A stretch of 64,000 nt of DNA. Source: CAVTPD01 sp963736575. Lineage in GTDB: Bacteria > Bacteroidota > Bacteroidia > Cytophagales > JAAEPT01. Under the pieces are notes generated by a model. The model saw only the letters and a list, made by a program, of their open reading frames with translations. It did no database searches and was not told the origin of the DNA. The position numbers were made by a program, and so were the translations under genes. This document shows, piece by piece, positions 44,401 through 50,251 of the stretch (its first letter is position 1; every line of letters begins with the position of its first letter). The stretch covers positions 2,046,001 to 2,110,000 of the forward strand of contig CAVTPD010000001.1 of assembly GCA_963736575.1 (NCBI GenBank), in the 5' to 3' direction.

Positions 44401-46745
44401 AAATTATATACCGGAGTAATAGTATCATTCTTTGGCGTAAACTGACCGGTACCGCCAGTAGTCCAAACTACTTTGGCATTTTCAGTCACAGAAGCCTGTA
44501 TTTGATACGATTCTATGTTATTACATAATTCACTTCCGTTCTCTACTGTTAATTCAGGCAACTCTCTAAAAACCAAAACAACCTTGTCCGTAACTTTATC
44601 ACACGTAAACCGAATGTGAGAATTTAAGGTTAAGACAATGGATCCTTGTTGTAATTCATTATAAGATGGTGTATAAACGGCATCCATATAAGCATTAGAT
44701 GGATTAAAGTTACCAGACCCACCTAACCAGTATCCCATATTATTAATAGAAGGTGTGTCTAAATAAGAAACCCAACCATTTAACTGAACAGAACCATCTG
44801 GGGCACATGAAAATATGGTATCACTATCTACACCAAAATTAGCATCTGCTTCAGGAGAAGGAAATATTTTAACTTTTACTGAATCTGTAAATTGAGGACA
44901 GAACTGATCACCGGCAGCGGTTAAGTAAAAAGTAACTTCGCCAGCATCTATTTCATTATCTGTAGGCATATACCTTGGAGATAATTGAGTATTATTAGGA
45001 ATATAATTACCTACCCCACCAGACCATACTACACTACTATTGGATTGACCTTGTAAATGTATTTCTGGATTGTTACCACAAACTTCATCTCTAGAAACAT
45101 CTGCGTTTAAAAACGGTGGATTTCTAAAGTTTAATCGTAATGAATCACTTCTTGCCGGACATGGACCATTTCCCGTTGATAATAATTTAAGGTATATATA
45201 ACCTGAGCTTTCATCCCCAGCTGATGGTGTATAAGAACCTGTAAGGTTTGTTGGATCTGAAAACGTACCCGTTCCTGTTGTTGACCAAACACCTCCTGTG
45301 GCTCCGTTTACCCCACCATTTAATTGGAAGGCGCTACCTTTACATATAGTAGTATCATTATCTGGGCCGGCACCAAGGGTTAAGGTGTTTGCATCTACAT
45401 TAATGTTGCTAAAATCATAATCTGCGGATTGATTTATCTTTCTAGCAAACCAATATGTATTTATAGTGTTCTCATTTCCATAAGAATAATCCCAAGTATG
45501 ACATGTTATACATCCATTAAATTCAAAATTACCTCCCGGTATGTTGGTATCATCCCAATACAACAACGGAACATCTCCTGTTGCAGGGCGTACTAAGGCT
45601 ACTGTATATCCATTATCATGTTCTTCCACGTCATAAATTGGCAAATGTGTAATACCATTTAAATAATCAATAACCATATTGATTTTAGTACCATTTGCTA
45701 ATTCTTGTCCAAGGCCATTTTTCCCATCCCATGGAATACAATTATCACCAACTACAACCGCTGTGTAAATTTGTAAATCTGCTGTATTAGGCTGATAACC
45801 CGGGTCACCATCTAAATCTAATGTTACTAAAATATATCCTTCTTGGTCAACCTGAATATTAATACATCTATCATTACCACAACCAGATATATCAATATCA
45901 TCCGTTATATTACCAAAACTACCTGTAGGAAAACAATCTGGATCGGGGTCATTAAAAAATATTTTGTACTGCGGATAGTTACTTAATCCTCGTTCAGATT
46001 TTCTGTCTTCATTAAAGTCACCTGTATTTTTAGTACCCGAACTGTTAGCGGATATTACAAAATGGTAGGGTTGAATACCATTAAAATCTACCGAAGTCAC
46101 AATACCATCGTTAGAATACATAAATAATTTACCCATAAAACGTTCCGAAAAACTGGTAACGTTAAGAGACCAAGCTAATGACCAGTTTCTACCTTCTTGT
46201 ACAACTCCTGAACCATCAACTACCGTAATATCTGTATACCTTAATAAACGTCTCCTATTTGGTGAATCAAATTCTATGTAATAATCACCTGCTGCACCTG
46301 GCACAAATTCAAATGCATCATAACCACTACCACCAACTACTTCTTCTGGACCTGCTACGGCTCTTTCCCATGAAGATATATATCCTTCTTCCCACCAATT
46401 TTTAGGTATAGTTCTTTCAGAAAAAACAACTGTGCCGGCACTGTTTTTAATTCTAAATTTAACGTCACCATTGTCTTGTCTAAAACCTAAATATACTTTT
46501 TCATTAGGATCACAAATTCTAATATTCCAACGCCATTCTACGGGACAGTTATATTGAGCGAATTTTGTTTGAGGACTACCATCTTCCTTTACGGAAATAT
46601 ATGCAGGTCTATTTTTATCAGGCATTAACTGCTTAGTCCCTTCAGAATAGACATAATTAGAAAAACATAAAAGTCCGAACAACATTGTTGTATGAACTAA
46701 GCCTTTCATAAATCTGCTAAAATTAAAATGTATATTTTTTTTCAT
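35421..46745 (-). CDS. Giant T9SS type B adhesin with 32 tandem Ig-like repeats
   Basis: 3774 residues, the largest gene here. A signal peptide ends near residue 35. Residues about 35-440 form the N-terminal module shared with the 28740 adhesin (EGTKQLMPDK, GIQPYHFVISANSSGTKNTG, CIPWDGKNGLGQELANGTKI, THLPIYDVEEHDNGYTV). Then come 32 tandem repeats of about 88 residues by manual count, with core P-x-P-x-x-x-A-G, I-C-A, W-x-x-x-G-x-G-x-F-x-P, Y-x-P-S-x-x-D and G-x-G-x-C. Next are PKD/Ig-like domains (KDRYICKDGSTALSAGADNR), then a type B sorting domain (VYVPTGVVPDGNGDDQVFQI; IYNRWGEVIFSS; PGGVYPYIIEY). Predicted surface filament exported by T9SS, comparable in plan to SprB. It is uninterrupted over 11 kb. 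Confidence 0.9.
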   Translation of the reverse strand: MKKNIHFNFSRFMKGLVHTTMLFGLLCFSNYVYSEGTKQLMPDKNRPAYISVKEDGSPQTKFAQYNCPVEWRWNIRICDPNEKVYLGFRQDNGDVKFRIKNSAGTVVFSERTIPKNWWEEGYISSWERAVAGPEEVVGGSGYDAFEFVPGAAGDYYIEFDSPNRRRLLRYTDITVVDGSGVVQEGRNWSLAWSLNVTSFSERFMGKLFMYSNDGIVTSVDFNGIQPYHFVISANSSGTKNTGDFNEDRKSERGLSNYPQYKIFFNDPDPDCFPTGSFGNITDDIDISGCGNDRCINIQVDQEGYILVTLDLDGDPGYQPNTADLQIYTAVVVGDNCIPWDGKNGLGQELANGTKINMVIDYLNGITHLPIYDVEEHDNGYTVALVRPATGDVPLLYWDDTNIPGGNFEFNGCITCHTWDYSYGNENTINTYWFARKINQSADYDFSNINVDANTLTLGAGPDNDTTICKGSAFQLNGGVNGATGGVWSTTGTGTFSDPTNLTGSYTPSAGDESSGYIYLKLLSTGNGPCPARSDSLRLNFRNPPFLNADVSRDEVCGNNPEIHLQGQSNSSVVWSGGVGNYIPNNTQLSPRYMPTDNEIDAGEVTFYLTAAGDQFCPQFTDSVKVKIFPSPEADANFGVDSDTIFSCAPDGSVQLNGWVSYLDTPSINNMGYWLGGSGNFNPSNAYMDAVYTPSYNELQQGSIVLTLNSHIRFTCDKVTDKVVLVFRELPELTVENGSELCNNIESYQIQASVTENAKVVWTTGGTGQFTPKNDTITPVYNFSEQDILDGNVTLYAKVDDPDLCTEIQDSLTFTFRSGPTVTTNKDQFFACSNNPDVNITSNYVNSGGVRWFKGGGTFLPNNESANITYTPSDDEINLGVAGLVVETSGNFGCQPSYDTVTILYTQAPVPIINPIADVCANNSQIELSGTAVNASSSQWTAGGGLFSKQDSLYTTYAPTQSEIDQGFSNITLTSKRSGCLTETVSVKVAINPAPEIEAGPNQSICSNNPNTRMNGVVTGATGISWSGGLGTFDDENLLDATYTPTATEITNGSVKLFLTSTGNGDCLAVKDSMTVTFTPSPTVDAGTGIQLCANNASIDLNGTVSTPSNVWVGGNGSFSPNRNVLNPEYVPTAAEITAGSVELFLQTVNNGNCLAVLDSVTYSFRAEPTVTLSGDNQLCSGAPTVNVSANSEAGAVYTWSGGNGVFSPSNQGSSVAYEPTTTEVVNGKVVLNVTVTNVDNCNSVSGKRTFLFEKEPTVNPGSDQTICGASNEVQLNGAIDFSSGAVWTTNGTGTFSPNAQTLTARYIPTEADKTNGVTLTLTAQPLSECDEISESIDIIFTDAPTLSVAAGRKICESDFPIRLSATGSPGFWSGGAGSFVPDASTQDAKYTPSNGELTAGEVTLTFTTSASGACSPLSETISYELILGPVADAGNDLEICGDIKDIALNGSISNAGGGFWTTTGNGDFTSGPNVLNNNYEVSPIDTSLSADKRIEIVLSTIGNDVCASSSDTMFVTFQPAVLLNVGPAQTFCQSTSEIQLNGEFLNTTGVTWTGGNGSFAPNANDPNAIYTPTPTEKSSGSLTLNLVSDAIDVCVSRSVEVDFTFDPSPTANAGSDFTICEDSSYIQLAGIVTGATGGYWLTNGGGVFSPNYADLNAAYYFSQSDTAINAYTFTLVSAGNGTCDSVTNTITVTKDPKPELNPGNDTTICATAASLDLVATSTITTDIEWTTNGSGSFTNVNSLATQYQPSQDDIDNGTVVLSLSTINQLLCKPVSEKLTVNIQPSPKVNAGAEQTICASESSFELSGLVDLATGGEWTIVTGSGTLSDPSLLNALYSITPSDTANGLVELVLNSTGNDFCEAVTDTITLNLQPVPFVYAGDGIEICADTANIPLNGTIANAGNGTWSSNGTGSFLPSEFDKNSNYVPSADDISNGSFVLTLTSDGNGNCSAITDTLTVTVNPAPTVEAGVFASVCADVTQVPLNGQITIAGGAYWRTNGSGTFSPDSSNLTAGYIPSEADIAVGEVTLTLTTLDNGLCRSVSDQTKISFTPVPSIDAGSDVTVCADETAIPLNASVLNTGDLKWLTSGLGTFSPNDYDTTGLSYIPSSADTANGSVEIILQADGLGLCAPIYDTLTIDFTPVPALSVTAVVDTICAQSGQSINLNANLSNASGGLWTSTGTGAFSPSNAVQNPIYRLSDADAGASDLTFTYTSNDDGVCSTVTDSKIIQIYPFPVINPLSDVSICEDAGDVAIKAITQNANVGNWVSGGNGIFSPGSKRDSTVYTPTVDERNDGQVTLTFTAGNDYCPSISDNLVIDFLPAPTVDAGTDLSVCLGIDSVGLNGQFTNAGSVLWVTEGTGTFFPDANQTDAIYIPSTDDEAAGSVDLSLIVLDVGTCLDYESDMTINFSPTPPIDAGTNFEVCENDFPIQLNGSGTTAEWSGGNGVFSPSAQALNATYQPTAAEVLAGSLKLYLTTFKNGTCIPGIDSVEIIISPAPELTAPSSFEICSDQATIPLSATIGGNATGVTWRSSGNGVFDDNTLLNTTYTVDTDDLNKGTISFNVETTGNNGDVCSSVSENFNVTIIPAPVLTTSDAITVCENNRLVQLNSSFTNATGINWTGGSGVFTPSRTATSATYMPSAAEASAGTVVLNLNSTGTTTCSAKIQNVTITITPAPELDLSVLPELCENVNTISLSAVVNNANSLVWSSNANGTFANKTSSNTSYKHNKADTLLTSITFTATTTGNLNCLAVTADTTVELIDRPKVDAGNVIQECITASSITVNGSSTNAAGVEWSTLGSGTFDDNTALATNYNFSNEDKSNAGAILQLTSTGSTVCAEATDFVAVEIIGSPDVIVNSGLDQILCASTNSVDLSGTVIGAEGGVWTGGLNGSFLPDSTSLNTTYLISSADSAAGKIEFILESIGNALCAPVKDSLSITLLPLPIVSIPNAIDVCADTSGLTLTASVTNAGGAIWSTAGDGKFMPTSADTMTKYVLGSKDISDGKVGLSVSTELNGPCKAADASVTVDVAPIPIVNAGTPFLFCANENEISLDGMVTNATGGLWSTTIGAGTFTTNNTAGIYSIDPSDLNKSILTFRLTSTGNGKCKPVSDLVNVEIKDVPKIDLGPAMEVCITDDTVYTSAIVNDYTGTVIWSTSGTGRFVPNTTSKNANYIPSSEDKSGGIVTLTLSTLNDDICSVVSESVAVTITPEPEIRIDLATLCDREDGVQITASSNIPLTGEWTTSGTGGFNPSNTDLATWYYPSINDLSNGGVTLSYSTVIDGVCGSATQEAFLEVLPMPKADAGKDRYICKDGSTALSAGADNRIVSYEWFNNGTSISTDKSVTVTVPVQETYVLTVTDKKGCEVNDTVNINTYDLPILILDPQYCLYEDLVLDAVPTPDATVPGTYQWYRYTSVLNGENTPLYAPNKEGIYKIVFDFQACNTNAETNVTLPPALETDDVVTCAGDEVSLETTNLLKATYDWTFNGANIGTANSVSVTTVLDSTLYNVEVTDSLGCISSDSAYAIGINRPNVVIPDTSACENGNLIIYSTPVNSASLIEYNKVYSWLKNNQILINETTDSLKSTGAGEYIGIVSIGFCSSSDTTEVTIFNNPVSILGDDITFCSVDTPFVVLDAGSDATHYEWSTGDDAETIEVSEAGTYSVILVNQDNCTSSDSITVFDVCPPRVYVPTGVVPDGNGDDQVFQIYGTNYTNFTITIYNRWGEVIFSSNDQRFKWDCTYKGKPIPGGVYPYIIEYEGDSPENKGPFMLNGKVTVVR
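36840..45400 (-). repeat. Tandem array coding for 32 diverged ~88-residue domains
   Basis: Units of about 264 nt follow each other without linkers. Boundaries fall at Pro-rich junctions such as FTPSPTVDAG, FTPVPSIDAG and INPAPEIEAG. Units differ clearly in sequence, so the array is old enough to resist collapse in assembly and is unlikely to recombine freely. Each unit keeps one Cys near the start (IC or LC) and one near the end. Array edges are approximate. Confidence 0.8.
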
Positions 46746-46862
46746 AAGATCTTTCTTTATGTTTTCTCAAAGCACACTAGAATGACTTTATAAGGAAATG
46801 AAAATTATCATTGACGAAATTAAAGTATAATTCAATGTAAAAATTTTTCATAACCAGACAGA

Positions 46863-46898
46863 TTTCACTATAAGTTCTAAAAACTTATACCAGTGAAA
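46863..46898 (-). promoter_or_regulatory. Large inverted repeat upstream of the giant adhesin gene
   Basis: TTTCACT (46863-46869) plus ATAAGTT (46870-46876) pair with AACTTAT (46882-46888) and AGTGAAA (46892-46898): 14 matched base pairs with a 3-nt bulge and a 5-nt loop. It lies about 118 nt upstream of the adhesin start and 56 nt past the stop of the PD40 gene. No T run follows on the minus strand, so it is not a standard terminator. The outer TTTCACT/AGTGAAA half-sites match the repeat ahead of the first adhesin gene. Confidence 0.5.
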
Positions 46899-46953
46899 GT
46901 GCAAAAATCATTCCATCTCTACTTAAAAACATATCCCTTTATTATTCAGCTAT

Positions 46954-48591
46954 TTACCTTTTTTGAAGAAGAACATTTTTCTTTTGTTCATGATATCCAT
47001 CTAGCGTTCTTGTATCTACAATAACTTCAAACGGAGTATAACCCTCTGCATTAAAACTCACTTTGTATTGATAACCCTCATTTAGCAAAACTTGGTATTT
47101 ACCCTCTAAACTTAAATTAGATGATGTTATCCGTTCAATTTTTTTAGGCGAATTTACAGCTTCAATTTTCACCTCTACATTTAATGGTTCTCTTTTACTT
47201 CCTATTACACCTTTTCGGTTGTTAGAAAATTCCGTAGAGTCAAAAACAAGACCATGAAGTAGATACATATTAGTTTCTTCGTAATCATTGTTTATGTACC
47301 ATATATCTTTATCGCCATGGCCGTTATCTCTGTTATCCGAAAAATATATTCGCTTCCCATTTGGTGAAACATGAAAATCCAAATCGTCGTCCGGTGTATT
47401 TATTGGAAAACCTAAGTTTTCAGGGTCACTAAATAACAATCCATCTTCATCTTCAATAGTGCTTTTGTAAATATCATAGCCGCCAACAGACCCATGAGAT
47501 TCAGAGGCAAAATAAAACGTTTCTCCATCTGGATGTAAATAAGGAGCGTCTTCGTTTTTATCTGTATTTACTACAGGGCCCAGATTCATTGGCTTTCCCC
47601 AGCTTCCGTCTCTTGTTTTTTCTATTACATAAAGATCAGTTCCGCCAAAACCTCCTTCACGATCACTTGAAAAAAAGATTCTTTCATCATCCAATGAAAA
47701 ACAAGCACTTGGCTCCCAGCCTTTAGAATTAATCTCTGAATGAAGATGCTCTGGTTTACTCCATCTCCCCTTTACATATTCTGTTAAAAACAATTCACCC
47801 GACTTGTGTAATAGACCATCCATAGAATACCTATAAAAAATCATTTTGTGACCATCATGACTTAGAGCTACACTGGCATCGTGGTTTTTACTATTAATTC
47901 TATTATCTATCTGTACGGGTTCTTCCCAAACAGAGTCTTTTAAATGGGTAATATAAATATCTTCATAATACATACCATCTATATCGTCTTGCCTTCCGCC
48001 TGTAGTACCAGGTCTGCCAGATGTAAAAATCAATGTTTTTTCATCTGCAGTAAATAACATTCCGTACTCTGGATATTTAGTATTTATAATCTCTGAAAAA
48101 TTTAACACCTCTATAGTAGAAGACTCCTTTAAAAGCTTTTTGGCATGAGCGCATGAAGACATCTCATATCTAATTTCCTCTAATAAATCATGGTTTGATT
48201 TTTCTACATCGGTTAAGCCCTGTAGATAGGACTTATAATAAACTAATGATGAGTCAAACTGGTATTCTAGCTGATAGGCCTTTCCTAAATAATAATTTAA
48301 GGTATTACCGTGTTCAATGTTGCTTTTTTTAGCTAGTGTAAAATATTTTAAAGCCTCTTCTTTTTTGTGTAGGTTTAATAAAGAAACGGCTAATGGATAA
48401 TAATGCGTCGGTTCGTTTGGTGCTAGGTTGTCTACCTTGCGGTAAAACTCTTCCGCTTTTAAATAATTTTTCTCTTTAAAAAACTCACTAGCCTTTAACT
48501 CGAGCTCCAGTAATTTATGTTGAGATTGCCCATATACTACTGTACCTATTAACAGTAATGAACAGATAAGAAATGTTGCTTTATTTTTCAT
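46954..48591 (-). CDS. TPR-PD40-CRD protein (PorE-like without OmpA domain)
   Basis: 545 residues with a signal peptide (ending VVYGQ near 22). TPR repeats cover about 25-135 (LKAEEFYRKVDNLAPNEPTH; EEALKYFTLAKKSN; GKAYQLEYQFDSSL). A PD40 beta-propeller spans about 165-435 (YPEYGMLFTADEKTLIFTSG; GWEPSACFSLDDERIFFSSD; EDAPYLHPDGETFYFASE; LDFHVSPNGKRIYFSDNRD). A carboxypeptidase-regulatory-like domain ends the protein. T9SS PorE has this order plus a C-terminal OmpA domain, which is absent here. The gene lies directly upstream of the giant adhesin on the same strand and divergent from the second PorP/SprF gene, so it probably belongs to that export cassette. Confidence 0.8.
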   Translation of the reverse strand: MKNKATFLICSLLLIGTVVYGQSQHKLLELELKASEFFKEKNYLKAEEFYRKVDNLAPNEPTHYYPLAVSLLNLHKKEEALKYFTLAKKSNIEHGNTLNYYLGKAYQLEYQFDSSLVYYKSYLQGLTDVEKSNHDLLEEIRYEMSSCAHAKKLLKESSTIEVLNFSEIINTKYPEYGMLFTADEKTLIFTSGRPGTTGGRQDDIDGMYYEDIYITHLKDSVWEEPVQIDNRINSKNHDASVALSHDGHKMIFYRYSMDGLLHKSGELFLTEYVKGRWSKPEHLHSEINSKGWEPSACFSLDDERIFFSSDREGGFGGTDLYVIEKTRDGSWGKPMNLGPVVNTDKNEDAPYLHPDGETFYFASESHGSVGGYDIYKSTIEDEDGLLFSDPENLGFPINTPDDDLDFHVSPNGKRIYFSDNRDNGHGDKDIWYINNDYEETNMYLLHGLVFDSTEFSNNRKGVIGSKREPLNVEVKIEAVNSPKKIERITSSNLSLEGKYQVLLNEGYQYKVSFNAEGYTPFEVIVDTRTLDGYHEQKKNVLLQKR

Positions 48592-48761
48592 AAAAGACCA
48601 AAATAAGAAAATTTCAAAAGAATCTTTTTTTTATTAATTATCAATTTTTTCGTATTTTAAATAGTATGCATGTACGAGTATACGCTTTAAAATTATAATT
48701 TAGTAGGCATTAATTAATAGTATAATTAATAAATTACATGGGCAGTAAAGAAAAAACAATT

Positions 48762-49799
48762 ATGCGATTCTTATTTTTTACCTTTTGTCTATTTTCTGGG
48801 TTAGGTATTTCTTTTGGCCAAGACATCCAATTTTCTCAGTTTAATGCAGTTGATTTATACCAAAACCCTGCTTTTGCTGGTTCTTCCCACCACAGCAGGG
48901 CTATGTTACATTCTAGAATTCAGTGGCCAAAATTAGACGCCACTTATTATACCTACTTTGCTTCCTACGATACATATGTTAGTGAATACAGTAGCGGATT
49001 TGGAATTAGTGGACTACAAGATTACCAAGCGGGAAATGTTATTTCTTCTACTCAGATAGGCTTGTATTATTCTTACGAGCTACACCTTTCTGCCCAATAT
49101 GCTATAAGAGCTGGACTACAGTTTGATGCCGTTTCTAGAAGCGAAGACTACAGTTCTTTACGATTCCCAAGTCAATTTGATGATGGTGGTTTTCAAGGAG
49201 GAAATCCTACTACCGACATTAGTGACTATAACAGAAACAAATTATACGGTGATATCTCATCTGGACTTTTATTATACAGTACTAGACTTTGGGCTGGTTT
49301 CTCTGTACATCATTTAAACCAACCAACTCAATCTGATTTAGGTACTTCAAACTCTAGATTACCTATGAAATTTTCTGTAACAGGTGGTTACAAGTTTGTC
49401 TTAAATAACAGAAGCTCGGGTTTAATTTCAGATGAAAGTAATTTAACCGAAACAAGTATTACACCTACCTTTAATTACAAAGCTCAATCTGGCGCAGATC
49501 AAGTTGACTTTGGTGTTTATGGAAACCTTAAACATTATATAGTTGCCGCATGGTACAGAGGTATACCCTTTAAAAAATACCAACCCGATTTACAAAACAA
49601 TGAATCGGTTGTTTTAATTGCCGGTTACAAAGCACATAATTTTGGTATTAGTTACAGTTATGATATAACCGTTTCTACATTAAGTAGGGCTAGAACTGGT
49701 GGTTCCCACGAAATTCACTTAGAATATATATTTGGTAGATTTAAAAGAAGTACAAAACCATCTAGAAGAACACCTTGTCCTAAATTTTATGGCCATTAA
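48762..49799 (+). CDS. PorP/SprF family T9SS outer-membrane protein, second copy
   Basis: 345 residues from the ATG at 48762 (MRFLFFTFCLFSGLGISFGQ, a signal peptide); an ATG at 48738 would add eight charged residues before it and is less likely. The family pattern is DIQFSQFNAVDLYQNPAFAG, RIQWPKLDATYYTYFASYDT, SSGLLLYSTRLWAGFSVHH, SYDITVSTLSRARTGGSHEI, and a C-terminal CPKFYGH. It is paralogous to the 32114 protein. Predicted outer-membrane partner for export or anchoring of the giant adhesin, whose gene is across the divergent promoter region and behind the PD40 gene. Confidence 0.88.
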   Translation: MRFLFFTFCLFSGLGISFGQDIQFSQFNAVDLYQNPAFAGSSHHSRAMLHSRIQWPKLDATYYTYFASYDTYVSEYSSGFGISGLQDYQAGNVISSTQIGLYYSYELHLSAQYAIRAGLQFDAVSRSEDYSSLRFPSQFDDGGFQGGNPTTDISDYNRNKLYGDISSGLLLYSTRLWAGFSVHHLNQPTQSDLGTSNSRLPMKFSVTGGYKFVLNNRSSGLISDESNLTETSITPTFNYKAQSGADQVDFGVYGNLKHYIVAAWYRGIPFKKYQPDLQNNESVVLIAGYKAHNFGISYSYDITVSTLSRARTGGSHEIHLEYIFGRFKRSTKPSRRTPCPKFYGH

Positions 49800-49819
49800 A
49801 AAAAATAGTTTAAAAAGGT

Positions 49820-50143
49820 TTAATAAAACTTAAATTCACCCGTATTAACCCTTACTTTTTTCTTTTCTTTCTTTTTATCTTCTTTAGCAGCTTCGGCTTC
49901 GGCAATTTGTTTCTCTTTCTGAATTTGCTTGTTCCGCTCTTTTAAAGCCTTCCGTTCTCTTTTTTCACGTTCTTTATCCGATTTATCAATCACTTTATTA
50001 GCCTCCGAAGTAAGATAATCTTGTGATTGTTTATCTTTTTCAGACAATTGATATTTTCTACTTGTTCTGTATTGCTCTTTATTACAAGAATTTAAAACAA
50101 GTACTGCTGTTATAGTTAAAAGAAGAGTTGAGAAACTTTTCAT
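49820..50143 (-). CDS. Small lysine-rich lipoprotein
   Basis: 107 residues with a lipoprotein signal peptide and lipobox (AVLVLNSCNKE, Cys at about residue 20). The mature part is a highly charged Lys/Glu/Ala helix (KEREKRERKALKERNKQIQK), probably a coiled coil, and ends VRVNTGEFKFY. No family recognised. It converges with the second PorP/SprF gene 20 nt away. Confidence 0.6.
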   Translation of the reverse strand: MKSFSTLLLTITAVLVLNSCNKEQYRTSRKYQLSEKDKQSQDYLTSEANKVIDKSDKEREKRERKALKERNKQIQKEKQIAEAEAAKEDKKKEKKKVRVNTGEFKFY

Positions 50144-50251
50144 ATAATCAAGGTAAATAGGCTTACTTAATAATATACTAAAATATTAAGAAATATTAGA
50201 ATGAAAAGGAATTAAGACAAAGCAATTTAAGTTATCTTAAAAAGAAGCTAA

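Noticed and set aside
36840..45400. Tandem repeats considered as CRISPR-like or VNTR DNA
   Set aside because: Units are about 264 nt, differ in sequence, and are continuous protein-coding domains; there are no short identical repeats with spacers.
46863..46898. Large inverted repeat considered as a terminator for the PD40 gene
   Set aside because: It lies past the PD40 stop, but no T run follows the stem on the minus strand, so it is kept as a possible regulatory element instead.
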